Assembly (NCBI GenBank): GCA_034769895.1
Contig: CM068371.1
Span: forward strand, 406,889,969-406,953,968
DNA: 64,000 bases
Direction of reading: 5' to 3'
From: Magicicada septendecula
Taxonomy: Eukaryota > Arthropoda > Insecta > Hemiptera > Cicadidae
The number at the start of each line of letters is the position of its first letter. The first letter of the stretch is position 1. The position numbers and the translations under genes are program-made. Below the pieces are notes generated by a model. The model worked only from the letters and a program-made list of their open reading frames with translations. It was not told where the DNA came from and searched no databases. This document shows, piece by piece, positions 46,483 through 57,852 of this stretch.

Positions 46483-47235
46483 TGAGGTCTGACCAAAAGT
46501 ATCCAATACTATGGGAACTGGTTTCATTGTAACTCGACAGCCAATCAGACAGGAACTTAAACACATGTGTGAACATTCATTAATGTAAAGGACTATTCAA
46601 GTAGCTGTGAGACTCTGTTGTATAAACACACGCCATCTGTGACTGTTGAATTCATAATGTCTGAATGACTAGACCAATGAATTTGTATTAAAGTTTGCGT
46701 AAAACTTAAATACTTGTCTACAGAAACTATCAGAAAGATTACAGTAGCTTTCAAAGAGGACTTAATGAGTGACACAAAGTTAAATATGGTACAAACGTTT
46801 TAAAGATGCCCAGGAATCTGTTGAAAGTGATCCACATTCTGGAAGGCCTTTAACCAGCAGAACATACAAAATGTTGAATGTGTGCAGGTTGCAATACACA
46901 AAAATCGACAGCTGACAGTGCAAGACTTAGCAGAAGATCTGGGAATTGCGCAGACTTGTGTTTTTGAGATTTTGGTGGCAGACCTTGAAATAAAACATAT
47001 GGCAGTAAAATTCTACATACAATGTACAGTTGTTGTCTCAAGAGCAAAAATAAGTCCGCGCTGCAGTTGTACAAGATTTGCTTGATACCATTACTACTGA
47101 CCCACACTTCCTTAATAAAGTCATAATTGAAGATGAGTCATGAGTTTATGGTTATGACCCCAAAACAAAAGAAAGAAGAAATGAACTCAATGTGGATGGA
47201 AATTATTTGCAATGAGTCATGGCCACTTGTGAAAC
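46483..47235 (+). pseudogene. mariner-type transposase relic, N-terminal part
   Basis: Starts TGAGGTCTGACCAAAAGTAT after TA (46481-46482), a mariner-like terminus. Fragments in several frames follow the transposase order: SDPHSGRPLTSR, LTVQDLAEDLGIAQTCVFEIL (second helix-turn-helix), TTDPHFLNKVIIEDESWVYG then YDPKTK (first catalytic Asp). The C-terminal half and right terminus are absent. Confidence 0.75.
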
Positions 47236-47259
47236 CTGGCTCCACCATTTTTTTAACTC

Positions 47260-47898
47260 CTAAAGGCAATGCCTTGTCGCTGTAGCCACGTCACTCTATC
47301 CCTTGCGATATTCTTCATAGGACCCACTATTCACGACACTCATTGTGCTGCGGAAGTATGCAGTTCTTGGTCTTCCTTTGGGCTTCTTCCCCACTACTTT
47401 GCCCTCAAAGATGTTAGTTAAAAAAGCACTATGTCTGATCACATGCCCTATCAACTTAATCTTCCTCACCTCTATACTCCTAAGCAGTGTTCTATTCTCA
47501 TTTATTTCCTCTAAGATCTGTTCATTCGTCTTCCTATCTGTCCAACTAGTTTTTGTCATTCTCCACCAAATTCACATTTCCATTGCCTGACGTCTGTCAC
47601 TCTCCACCTTCCCTAAGGTCCACGATTCACACCCGTTAAAACACTCCATACAAATACCTTAACAAACTTTTTCCTTGTTTCAATACTAATATGGTTGCTT
47701 GTTAATAAGTTCCTTTTGCTCTGGAATGCTTGTTTTGCCAGAGCTACTCTCCTCTTAATCTCTGCCAGACAATTATTCCCACTTGTAACTATGCTACCCA
47801 GGTAACAAAATTCAGTAACGTGCTCCAATATTGTGTTGTTCAACATAATGGTTGATTTAATGATGGGCTCCACCATAACACTCTTAAAACCAAATGAC
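47260..47898 (-). pseudogene. Non-LTR retrotransposon RT, 5'-truncated C-terminal fragment
   Basis: Two minus frames read CYLGSIVTSGNNCLAEIKRR, AKQAFQSKRNLLTS, KVFVWSVL (47613-47898) then TSWTDRKTNEQILEE, RKIKLIGHVIRH, GKKPKGRPRTAYF (47296-47559). These are the RT thumb and C-terminal region of LINE endonuclease-RT proteins. Separated by a shift near 47600. The upstream remainder is cut by element I's LTR at 47899. Confidence 0.8.
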
Positions 47899-48994
47899 TG
47901 TGACGGTACAAATGGGGCCAAACCATGTTTTTTAGTCAACCTGTACAACATTTAATAAACACCCTATGGCTCAACCGTACCAGGTTCGTCGAGTTATGGA
48001 TGGACAATGGAATGTGAATTGTCAGAAAAGCACGCAGCTGAAATACGGAGAATTGACCGCGTGGACGGCGTACCGTTTCTTACGAGATCTCGAGAGAGGT
48101 GCGAGATGTTCCACAGCCAATCAGTAAACAAGTTTACGACCATGCGGGTGATGCCCTGAGCGTCGTATGGTATACAGAAGCAGTTGATGCCGGCCAGTTG
48201 GAAACCAGTCTTCAACCAGAACTACAGTTGTTAGTTCAGTAACAGTCTCAGTAAAGTAGTGTCAGGAGACAGACGCATGTAAGTATGCACGGCCTGCCCC
48301 AAACGTTATATAAAGAAGAATATATGTAAGTGAGAATGTCAAAAAAAATGAATTCTTATAGTGGAATGTATAAAACAGTGTTAGTGGCGACAGGAGTAAA
48401 AGTGAACTAAGAAAGATGGCAGATGGGACGTTCAGTTAAGTACAATAAATAAATAACTATATTGGCCCGAGGGAAATAAATAACAAATATAAAGAGCTCA
48501 GAAGTAAAGAGGGTGGAAAAAATATATATCTATAAACGTAAAGAGTGTGTGTGTGTGGGGAGGGGGAAATAGAAAAAGTACTGGTTTGTAGGGATGTAGT
48601 ATAAGTAAATATATCATAGAGAGATATAAGGAAATAACATTTTATAAAGAAAAGCGGAAAAAAGAAAGTATTTTAAATTTGATAAAAATAAAAGAGTTTA
48701 TTGGTTGAACAGAAAAATGTGTTAAGTGAATTATTAAGCCACTCCATAACCTGAGTTCTGCATCAACGATTCGTCTAATGAAACCTGAGAATTGTCTGAT
48801 TTAAGGGAAGTAAAGATCTAAATTAATTCAGGGTAAGTGTATTATGGTTTCAATGTTCGCCTTAAAACATCGTGGCGACCTTTTAATGAGTTTGGAATCT
48901 TCTGGGGGTTTTATATAAAAGGTAAGTTTAACGGAGTCAGGGTAAGTAATAATAAATTTTTAGATAAAAGTATAAAAGAGTTTGTTTCTTTACA
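47899..48994 (+). repeat. Element I, 5' LTR (same family as element C)
   Basis: 1096 bp, TGTGACGGTAC to TTTCTTTACA. GGTAAGT at 48832, 48921 and 48941; PBS-like TGGCGACC at 48873; TTCGTCTAATGAA at 48770-48782. Left flank TGAC (47895-47898), the reverse complement of the GTCA beside C's 3' LTR. Confidence 0.88.
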
Positions 48995-48996
48995 AA

Positions 48997-49013
48997 TGGC
49001 GACCCTGCCAGGA
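48997..49013 (+). other. Element I primer binding site
   Basis: TGGCGACCCTGCCAGGA two bases after the LTR, identical to F's site; predicted arginine-type tRNA primer. Confidence 0.8.
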
Positions 49014-51255
49014 TCCTGGTATAAATTTTATACGAGGTAGACCTATTTGAGATGCAGAATATAGGTTGTGGTACAGCGTTAATTTTGAATAAATAGCGTA
49101 TATATTGTAATGCGACATAAATAGAGCCCCACATAACTAAGATTATAATGCAAATAATCAAAGAAATTATTTAAACAAACCCAAATGAGTAGGAAAATAA
49201 ACTGATAAAATGATAAAAGAAGTACAACACAGTCAGGTGTTATAAATAAAGCCCTGTACTGTGTAGTAAGTAAGAATTAAACTGTGTAAAAGTGCTAACT
49301 GTAACAAGTGACAAACAGTGCCAGTCATTAAGTGACAGAGAGGACTGTGTGACTTAATGATTTCCCCATACCTAAAACAAACTACTATAATTGAATTCCC
49401 TATGACATTCACTGATGATGAATGCCATAAACTAAAGTGACAATAAAAGAAATCAGTAGAGTGTGATACCATTAAAAAAAACTAAAGGATAGGCATTGGT
49501 GTTAGTATTAAGTAAAAGACTCATGATTGAATTAGTAATAAGACCTATTTTATTGTTCAGTAATAAGCCTATACGCAATTCTGTGTTACCACTTAATAAT
49601 ACAGTGGTACACCAAATATTTTGTTATTGTTTGATAGATTGTAAGCATAATCCTAGCCACGAAGGCAATATTATGAGTTAGGATGTTAAACATGTTTTAT
49701 TAGTATTTTTATTAATGTTTAAGGCAATTTAAAATGTCAAAACATTTGTAACAATATTGTAATCAGGTTAAAGGGTTCAAAGGAGATATTTGATTAATTA
49801 ATAATACCATTTAAAACATAATGACAATTTAAGGCATAGGCCAGATAGGTAATATAGAGAAAAGTAAAGTCAGAAATGAATAAATAATGAGTTAACATGG
49901 GAAAACTAATAAAAAAGGACCAAAATTTAAGTAAGACACAAGTTTTAGAATAATTGTGAACCAAATTAAATTAGTCCGACAAAAATTAAATATTGTATAA
50001 TAAAAGTTAGGGCAGTACTATGGTCCAGATTTAGAATTCTTGTAAAGGTGTAAAAACGCCTATTATAAAGTCAACCCATATAAAATTACGTACCAAAATG
50101 TAGATCTTTGTAATGGGAACAAAACTATGTAAATTAATTTTAACTTAAACAAAAGGTAACAAAGGAGTATTTTTTGACATGAAAGGCAAGGATATGATTT
50201 TCAGTACTATATGCCGCTTGACCTCAAGTTCGTGCAAACTAACCAATCACAAGCCAGAGTTTACGGGTCAAAAAACCGTTACTAAGACGAGAAGAATTAG
50301 TATTGTATTGTTGAACGCAAGACAGAAAGGGTCAAAACCGCATAGCTAATGCCTAAAGAGTGAAGATAAAAAATCAAACTTAAATTAAATTCATGACTTA
50401 AAACAAAACCACAGAAGAGGAGAACATACTAAAAAACTGATAGATAAAATAAACCAACTACCACTGACCAATGGAAGCTTAAATCTACACCAATATCAAA
50501 AATCCGAGGGAGCTAGCTTGCTGCATTATACGACAAGTGACGTAAATATATTTCCGGAGTAATTTTGTAACAACACTACACATAGATCAACTTCACTACA
50601 CTATATAAACTATCTACACTATCACTATCACTACCGAACAATTTACATTTTTTTTTAACCAATAAGCAGAAAATAAAAATCAATAATTAGCTATAAAAGA
50701 GTTATTATTTGATACTTGCAAATAGGCTAAGAGTGTGTTTACAGGTATTAGTGGGAGCGAGCAGGTACATAGGCGAATATAGCCTTGCCGACGACGAGAA
50801 GAGAAAATAACCTACAACTGCCAGAGTACGGTTAGAGCTGATCGCTCATTAACCAGAAGTGCGGGAATATTCAAATAACACTAACCAACGATAATTTCTC
50901 CTCCTCTATCTACACTAAAATACCAAAAAGATCAATTACACTAGACGCAGAACAACTACGGTTCAAAAACAAGAAGACTAACACATAATTAATAGTTAAT
51001 ATCATTAATAAACCACAATACAGCACTAATACATTATTCTGTAGTGGCGGTAGATATGATTATTGGTTACAATATTTATGTTGCGTATGTGTGATTAGGT
51101 TATGTTTTGGTAGCGTAGCGTACGAAATTATTGTGTTTACTTTTACGTATTGATAACGATTTTATGTGTGGGGTATTTTGAGTTAATGGGTAATTATGGT
51201 GTATTAGGAGGGTTGTAGTTTTTTTAAGGGTATTATATAAAAAATTTTTTTAAGC
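49014..51255 (+). other. Element I leader, non-coding
   Basis: 2.2 kb between PBS and the presumed gag start. Its first ~60 bases resemble F's leader (TATAAATTTTATA-GA-CTAGACCTATTT pattern). Otherwise no ORF above chance and no motif recognised. Unusually long for a Gypsy leader, so it may hide another insertion. Confidence 0.5.
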
Positions 51256-51322
51256 ATGGCTGAAGCACAAGAAACCAAAATAGGTGGATCAGGGGAGGTA
51301 TGGAATACTACGGAATTCATAC
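51256..51322 (+). CDS. gag: Element I gag start, truncated by element H
   Basis: An ATG at 51256 opens MAEAQETKIGGSGEVWNTTE and is cut after ~22 codons by H's LTR at 51323. Short; supported by position and the MAE start shared with B's Gag. Confidence 0.4.
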
Positions 51323-52632
51323 TGTTATACTATTTTATTACTGCCCAATAAATCTTATATGTAATATCAATAATTTTATTCAACTTTTGTTCCAGGCGCC
51401 ATCTCGTGATATGATACGAGAATATTTACTTACTTTTAGGTCCAGAATTCTGTTAAGCGAAACTCGAAGATAGCGGAATGTGTTATTTGAAATAATAACT
51501 CTTGCTTGAAATGTTTACCAAATGACATTACCTTTTAATAACATCTTACTACAAAACATGTGACTCTATCGTGCGAAATACGCACGCTTCTATACACCCA
51601 ATAGGTGTTACGTCATGAGACGCAGTTACATTGATTAAGTCAAAAAATTCCCTTAAACATTTCAATAGGCCCTCCAAAAAAACATTCAATTATATTTTTT
51701 ATGTTTTAATAACATATTACTACAAAACATGAGACTCTACCGTGCGAAATACGCACGCTATTGTATGCTTTTTGGCGTTGCGTCATGAGACGCAGTTCTA
51801 CTGTATAAGTTTAAAAATTTCCCTTAAACATTTCATAAGCCCTCCAAAATAACATATTCAATTATATTTTTTATGATATCATAATTATAAATGATTTCAC
51901 AACCCAGCACTTATTAAATGTAGTTGGACATTCTCTCATTCACTCATGCTCGCATTCTTGGTTCAATTTTCTTTTACTTTTCCCCAAATTGAGCTCATTT
52001 TTATTATTATTGAATTCTAAATGAAATATTAAAATATAGAAATATTAAAAGTTTTGTATTGACCACATTTTGTCACTTAGCTGATATTATTGTCCTGCAG
52101 ACATCGCATCGTTACACGCACTAATAGACGTTAAAACTTCGAAAACTGTTATTTTCTTTAAAAGTTACGTACACCGTTATTTCATGTTTATATGAATACT
52201 GCACTTTGACATTATTTAACAACACTTAGTTGTGTAAAATTTAAATGGAATTAGCGTTTGGAGAAATACCGGCCGGTACGCTACACTGATGAGTCGAGAC
52301 TGAGGCGTCTTTGTTTGTTACTATGCAAATCAGAGGTGGGGGACAAACTACGTCGCTCAATCCTTTGTTCACAAAAGTATGTATTGCGTAGTAGCATACC
52401 TTTGGCTGACGAAATCATGTGCGCAGCTGGTTGACACATTTGTATGACGATTGTTTTTGCTGTTTCTGGACGTATACGCTCGACCTTGACTTAATCCTTG
52501 TTCACTCCATATTGCGCAGTTGCAACCTCTAAATACAACTTTACCAATTTTTTATATGTGACTTGGAAATGAAAATACACTTTATATCGATTATTCCCCA
52601 AAATATAATAGGGTCAGAATTGTACTGTTACA
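51323..52632 (-). repeat. Element H, leftmost LTR
   Basis: 1310 bp; starts TGTAACAGTAC and ends GTATAACA in minus orientation. It has two ~170-bp direct repeats (about 51536-51705 and 51706-51880) where the other two LTRs have one, plus scattered substitutions, so it is the most different of the three. Confidence 0.88.
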
Positions 52633-52641
52633 AAACCCCCT

Positions 52642-52681
52642 CAATGAAAGATTTTATGCCGAAGCATAAAAACTCTCATTG
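52642..52681 (-). promoter_or_regulatory. Element H hairpin abutting the polypurine tract
   Basis: On the minus strand CAATGAGAG pairs with CTTTCATTG (one G-U), then an inner perfect stem TTTTATGC/GCATAAAA capped by TTCG, then AGGGGG and the LTR. Repeated unchanged at 57862-57901 and 63082-63121. Confidence 0.8.
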
Positions 52682-53338
52682 ACACACTCATACTTCCTAA
52701 AGGGATCAGCTAGGATATGTCGCCACAACCCCCTTACTGTTTATCAAAAAATATAATTACTCACCCTTGGTCCGATGATGGTGACAGTACCTGCATGACC
52801 TTACTGGACTTCTCCTACGAGATCCCAACACCATAAGGCCAATTAGGAGCTTTACGCTCCTGCTCTGACACGCAGGCCAGCTCAGGACCACCGTCACAAC
52901 ATCACCAAACACTGAAACAATAAATAAAAAATATCAAAATAGTGGCTTGGTATAATACCATATCCCTAACTGATCTGTTTCCCCTTAGCTATGTGCTGGT
53001 TTGTGTTAAGAAGCACTGGGTTTACTTTAACTCCACAAGAATTATACAGAAGTTCCATTCTCTTAATTCACTACTCTTAACATTATAAAATTTTTTCGAT
53101 TCCAATCGATAATAATTAATCCTTTCCCATTAACAAGAAGAAACACAAATCTTTATATGAGTGCAATAATACTTTCTAAATATCCAAACACATAATCTAA
53201 ATTTACTCAAATAAAATCATCTGTTTCTCCCTCTTTCTACAATTCTGAAACATTTTCTTATTATTATTCACAGTAAGTAATCCGGCGCTGTTAACAATAT
53301 TTACCCCTCTTTCTCCTCCACACACACTATTTCCCCCC

Positions 53339-53660
53339 CTGAACTGTTGCGTTCAGTTGCCTCCACAAGGACTGAGGCAGAAGGAGTGAGCACTTTTTTC
53401 TTTTCTCTCTCTCCCATCCTTGCTTCAACTTTACAAAAACTTCAGGGTAAGTACCCCTACTTTTACTCTTATAATATGCCCCTAACCGAGGTGAAGTAGC
53501 CTATGCTCAAAAATAATCTTAGATTCCCCTTTTAAAAACCCCATTAAATTTCTAAATTTAACCAATTTCAAAGGCAACCAACTATGGTCAGGTTTGACAA
53601 TTGCTGCCCACAGCTGGTTGTCGTCCAAAACCACGATCTGGGATGGTAAGGCCGAGATCG
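53339..53660 (-). promoter_or_regulatory. Element H structured 3' motifs
   Basis: Minus strand: stem CGATCT/AGATCG (53655-53660/53634-53639) around CGGCCTTACCATCCC; 13-bp stem CAACCAGCTGTGG/CCATAGTTGGTTG (53608-53620/53575-53587); then CTGAAC/GTTCAG around GCAACA (53339-53356). Homologous to B and G, with stem changes that keep pairing. Copies at +5220, with a partial third at the right edge. Confidence 0.7.
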
Positions 53661-55179
53661 CCCGAAATGTAGGGAATCGCAATAGTTTGACACATTGTGT
53701 CGTATACAGTTACATTTGTAACTACCCCAAAATCATACATTTATACATACATACAAATTTCTACACTAATACATAATAAACATAATACATAATGATACAC
53801 TCATAATTAACATTGCAATTATTACATTAAAATAAACAATTCACTTTTAACTTTGATAAAAATTTAAACACCCTACATCTTTAAATTTGCATATAAAATT
53901 ATAAACATTACATTTTAATTAATTAATAATTTTAATTAAACTTTTATTAATTAGCCATCAATTATTTATCATTTACTACCATTTAATTCTTCACAATTTC
54001 AAATTTATTATTAATATTCATATTACATTATTATTATTATTTCATTTCTTTTCTACTATGAATTTTCTACTTAACCTTTCACATTTTTATCATTGATTAG
54101 TCTGGGTGACTCCTTTATTCACTATGATTTATAATCGTACTCACCTTTCTTCCTACTAACCACCAAATTTACCTATCATGACACCAATTTCTCAATTATA
54201 ACTCCCTTCACGTTTTCCACTTACCTCTGGCACCGCTCACTTTGTACTAGGATGTGTGTTCCCAACCTGGCTATATACATACCTAACCCTTTGCCCCTCC
54301 AAAATATCGGCAAACACTCCCTTAAACTACGCTATTACCTGCCACAATGCCGCACGCTGGTCTCTCGCCACGCCGCACGCTGATCACTCCTTACACCACT
54401 ACCCTTACTACAAAATATCATTAGCAACAAATAAATGTTTAACCTTTACTTTATTCACCTCTACAAATAATCACTAACTACTGTGTCCCTAAATATCTAA
54501 TACTCTCTTTGTATTATTTTCTTTAAAATTCTTTAACTGTCTAACTCCCATTTACTTTGATTGACTAACTCACATGCCTCTATTTATTAATACACCCAGG
54601 CTCTATCCCCTTTTTTTTTTTAAACATTTTACATTACTGTAATCATTGACAATTGCATTATAAAATTTATCTCTCACCTACTCATAACAGTACATTTCAA
54701 TATTCAAATATATATTCTTACTTAATCATTTATTATTCATTAGAAATTTTTTATTCATTACTTCATTAATGAAAATTTAAATTTCGTTACAAATCTAGTA
54801 CAACTTTCTTTTGTACCACATTAATTCAGTAATTAAATTATAATTCAATTATTTAAAAATTTCACTATTACTTTCATCGCTTATTTAGTCTGTAAAATTT
54901 TATATTATTATTAATTTATACTAATTACTTGAATTAATTAAAATTTAATTTAATTGATAATTAATGTTATCGATTTCTACTACATATACACATTGTTTAC
55001 ATAACACATAGTACACCATAATGTAATACACAAATACATTTAACATAATGACATCAACACATAAAAGAATATACAGTCCAACTTATTATTTGTTATCATC
55101 AACCACAAATCGTTTCATAAGACAATCCATTTCAAAACCACACTATTCACCTAATTAAATGTTCATAAATAATAAACAA

Positions 55180-56545
55180 TTACCCTTTATCGTCGAATAA
55201 CAGTCTAATCTTATGATTATACCATTCATTTACAATTAAATGCATTATCTCATGATTATCAACATAATGATTATCTATATTGTCATATTCTTCCACAATG
55301 GCATTTGAATTAATATGATTATTCCATATTATTCTATCATGTACCTGGTCAGCTCGAGTATAGTCCTGTCGCCGTTATTATATTCTGTTAACATCAGGTA
55401 AGTTATATTATCATCGTTAACATCATCTACTGCTATCTCAATTTCACTATACGATAAGTACTCATTATTATTATTGCTTCTCTCTCCGCCTAACCTTCCT
55501 ACAAATTCTTCATAATTTCTCTTTACTTTAAATATCTCTATTTCTCTCTTTCTCTCTCTCTCAGTATATTTCTCACCATCACGCCAAGCTACACACTCTC
55601 TCTCAAAATATGCAGGGGACACTAACTCATCATTATGGCACCACCTATGAAGTGCACAAAAAACCCAGGGAAATTTATTTGCAGACATATCGTCTTCCAA
55701 ATACTCACGTGAAGCCATTTCTTGACCCCTACTACAACATTAAGGGAAAAATCTACCCCCTGCATCCACTCTACCTGTAAATCCTTTCTACTCTCTCTGT
55801 CTGACTCATCACACACAAACATCTCATTATCAACTTCTACTCTCTCTACAATTTCGTTATCACTATCAATATCCACATAATTATTTTCTACCACCATGTT
55901 TTTATTTGTATTGTCATTGTTATCTCTTGTAAACTCATTATTCAAATTATCATTGTTACTCACCTTGTTAGCACTTAAACTAACACTATTTTCTGTAAAT
56001 GTATTATCATTACTACCCCCACTTTTATTCTTGTAATTCTTGTCTACTTTACTCTTCGGTATATTAAATATCTCGTCTACTAACGTTACTGTTTGTTCTG
56101 TCATTTTATCGAAATGCATATGCATTTCCTCGATTCTTTTATCAAAGTGGCAATTTTGTCTTTTAATTTCATTTTTTATTTCGTCAAACTTTACATCAAA
56201 ACTATTTCTGATTTCATTTTTCTGCTCGTTAAATTGTTTATCAAAATTATCAAATCTTACACTCTGTTCATCAAATTTGTCATTCAAGTTAGTATATTTA
56301 ACATTAGAATCAATTTTTTGCTCATCTAACTTCTCGTCTAACTTTAACAGTAATTGCATCATTGCACTAATCTCATCTGTTTTATTTTCATCCCGAGTTG
56401 AGATGGGTGTTAATGGAATTGGATTTAATTCAGTGACTCTGGTTTCACTGATCTGACTAATTGGGTTTAATTGAACTTCCATCTCACTCGTAACTGTTTC
56501 GTCAGCTATGTTGACTTTTGCATTATTATCTTCATCAGTATTCAT
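55180..56545 (-). pseudogene. Element H unit 1 ORF: YDDGG-family protein, two frameshifts
   Basis: 307 residues from the ATG at 56545, then a shift near 55715 into a second frame (to ~55340), then another shift, with the remaining frame reaching IRLLFDDKG and a stop near 55180. N-terminus Thr/Asn-rich; long coiled coil (KFDEQSVRFDNFDKQFNEQK); then family segments MASREYLEDD, CALHRWCHNDE, AYFERECVAW, EIFKVKRNYEEFV, TEYNNGDRTIL. Closest relative is F's intact ORF. Both frameshifts recur exactly in unit 2. Confidence 0.8.
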
Positions 56546-56692
56546 TTTGCTTATTTATAATACACGCATGCATATAATCTTATAACATAACCTCGTAGAA
56601 GATAGGTTATGTTAAAATTATATCTATTATTTCAGATAACTGTCCGCTACTTTCCGTAGGCTTACCCACATAAAATAAAATTTTGAGTAGTG

Positions 56693-56712
56693 TCCCTGTT
56701 CGCGAAAGCCAA
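56693..56712 (-). other. Element H altered primer binding site
   Basis: Minus strand, after the LTR end ATAACA and one T: TGGCTTTCGCGAACAGGGAC. The 11-base CGAACAGGGAC matches the lysine-type site of A and E, but the first part is changed and two bases longer. The same sequence at 61913-61932. Confidence 0.65.
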
Positions 56713-57852
56713 TGTTATACTATTTTATTACTGCCCAATAAATCTTATATGTAATATCAATAATTTTATTCAACTTTTGTTCCAGGCGCCATCTCGTGAT
56801 ATGATATGAGAATATTTACTTACTTTTAGGTCCAGAATTCTGTTAAGCGAAACTCGAAGATAGCGGAATGTGTTATTTGAAATAATAGCTCTTGCTTGAA
56901 ATGTTTACCAAATGACGTTACCTTTTAATAACATCTTACTACAAAACATGTGACTCTACCGTGCGAAATACACACGCTATTGTATGCTTTTTGGCGTTGC
57001 GTCATGAGACGCAGTTCTACTGTATAAGTTTAAAAATTTCCCTTAAACCTTTCATAAGCCCTCCGAAATAACATATTCAATTATATTTTTTATGATATCA
57101 TAATTATAAATGATTTCACAACCCAGCACTTATTAAATGTAGTTGGACATTCTCTCATTCACTCACGCTCGCATTCTTGGTTCAATTTTCTTTTACTTTT
57201 CCCCAAATTGAGCTCATTTTTATTATTATTGAATTCTAAATGAAATATTAAAATATAGAAATATTAAAAGTTTTGTATTGACCACATTTTGTCACTTAGC
57301 TGATATTATTGTCCTGCAGACGTCGCATCGTTACACGCACTAATAGACGTTAAAACTTCAAAAACTGTTATTTTCTTTAAAAGTTACGTTACACCGTTAT
57401 TTCATGTTTATATGAATACTGCACTTTGACATTATTTAACAACACTTAGTTGTGTAAAATTTAATTGGAATTAGCGTTTGGAGAAATATCGGCCGGTACG
57501 CTACACTGATGAGTCGAGACTGAGGCGTCTTTGTTTGTTACTATGCAATTCAGAGGTGGGGGACAAACTACGTCGCTCAATCCTTTGTTCACAAAAGTAT
57601 GTATTGCGTAGTAGCATACCTTTGGCTGACGAAATCATGTGCGCAGCTGGTTGACACATTTGTATGACGATTGTTTTTGCTGTTTCTGGACGTATACGCT
57701 CGACCTTGCCACAATCCTTGTTCACTCCATATTGCGCAGTTGCAACCTCTAAATACAACTTTACCAATTTTTTATATGTGACTTGGAAATGAAAATACAC
57801 TTTATATCGATTATTCCCCAAAATATAATAGGGTCAGAATTGTACTGTTACA
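56713..57852 (-). repeat. Element H, middle LTR
   Basis: 1140 bp, identical as far as I can see to 61933-63072. The open frame at 57501-57821 lies in U3 and is probably chance. Confidence 0.9.

Larger units (their letters stand above)
52633..55179 (-). other. Element H unit 1, 3' non-coding region
   Basis: No supported gene. From the LTR inward: PPT hairpin with TTCG cap (52642-52681), GAGAAGTCC/TGTTGGGATCTC block (~52805-52835), GCACTGGGTTT-type block (~52970-53030), GCAACA-loop hairpin (53339-53356), paired hairpins (53575-53660), GGGAACACACATCC (~54250). The rest is AT-rich. Short frames within are chance. Confidence 0.75.

Noticed and set aside
51536..51880. Direct repeats in H's left LTR as a CRISPR-like or regulatory array
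   Set aside because: Only two ~170-bp copies without spacers; ordinary tandem duplication in a eukaryotic LTR.
54256..54477. Frames around the GGAACACACATCC block (also 35247, 39792, 59476)
   Set aside because: They fall on different strands relative to each element and are not conserved as protein; only a short DNA motif is shared.
57501..57821. 106-residue frame repeated at 62721-63041
   Set aside because: In H's U3; broken by substitutions in the left LTR, so not maintained as protein.
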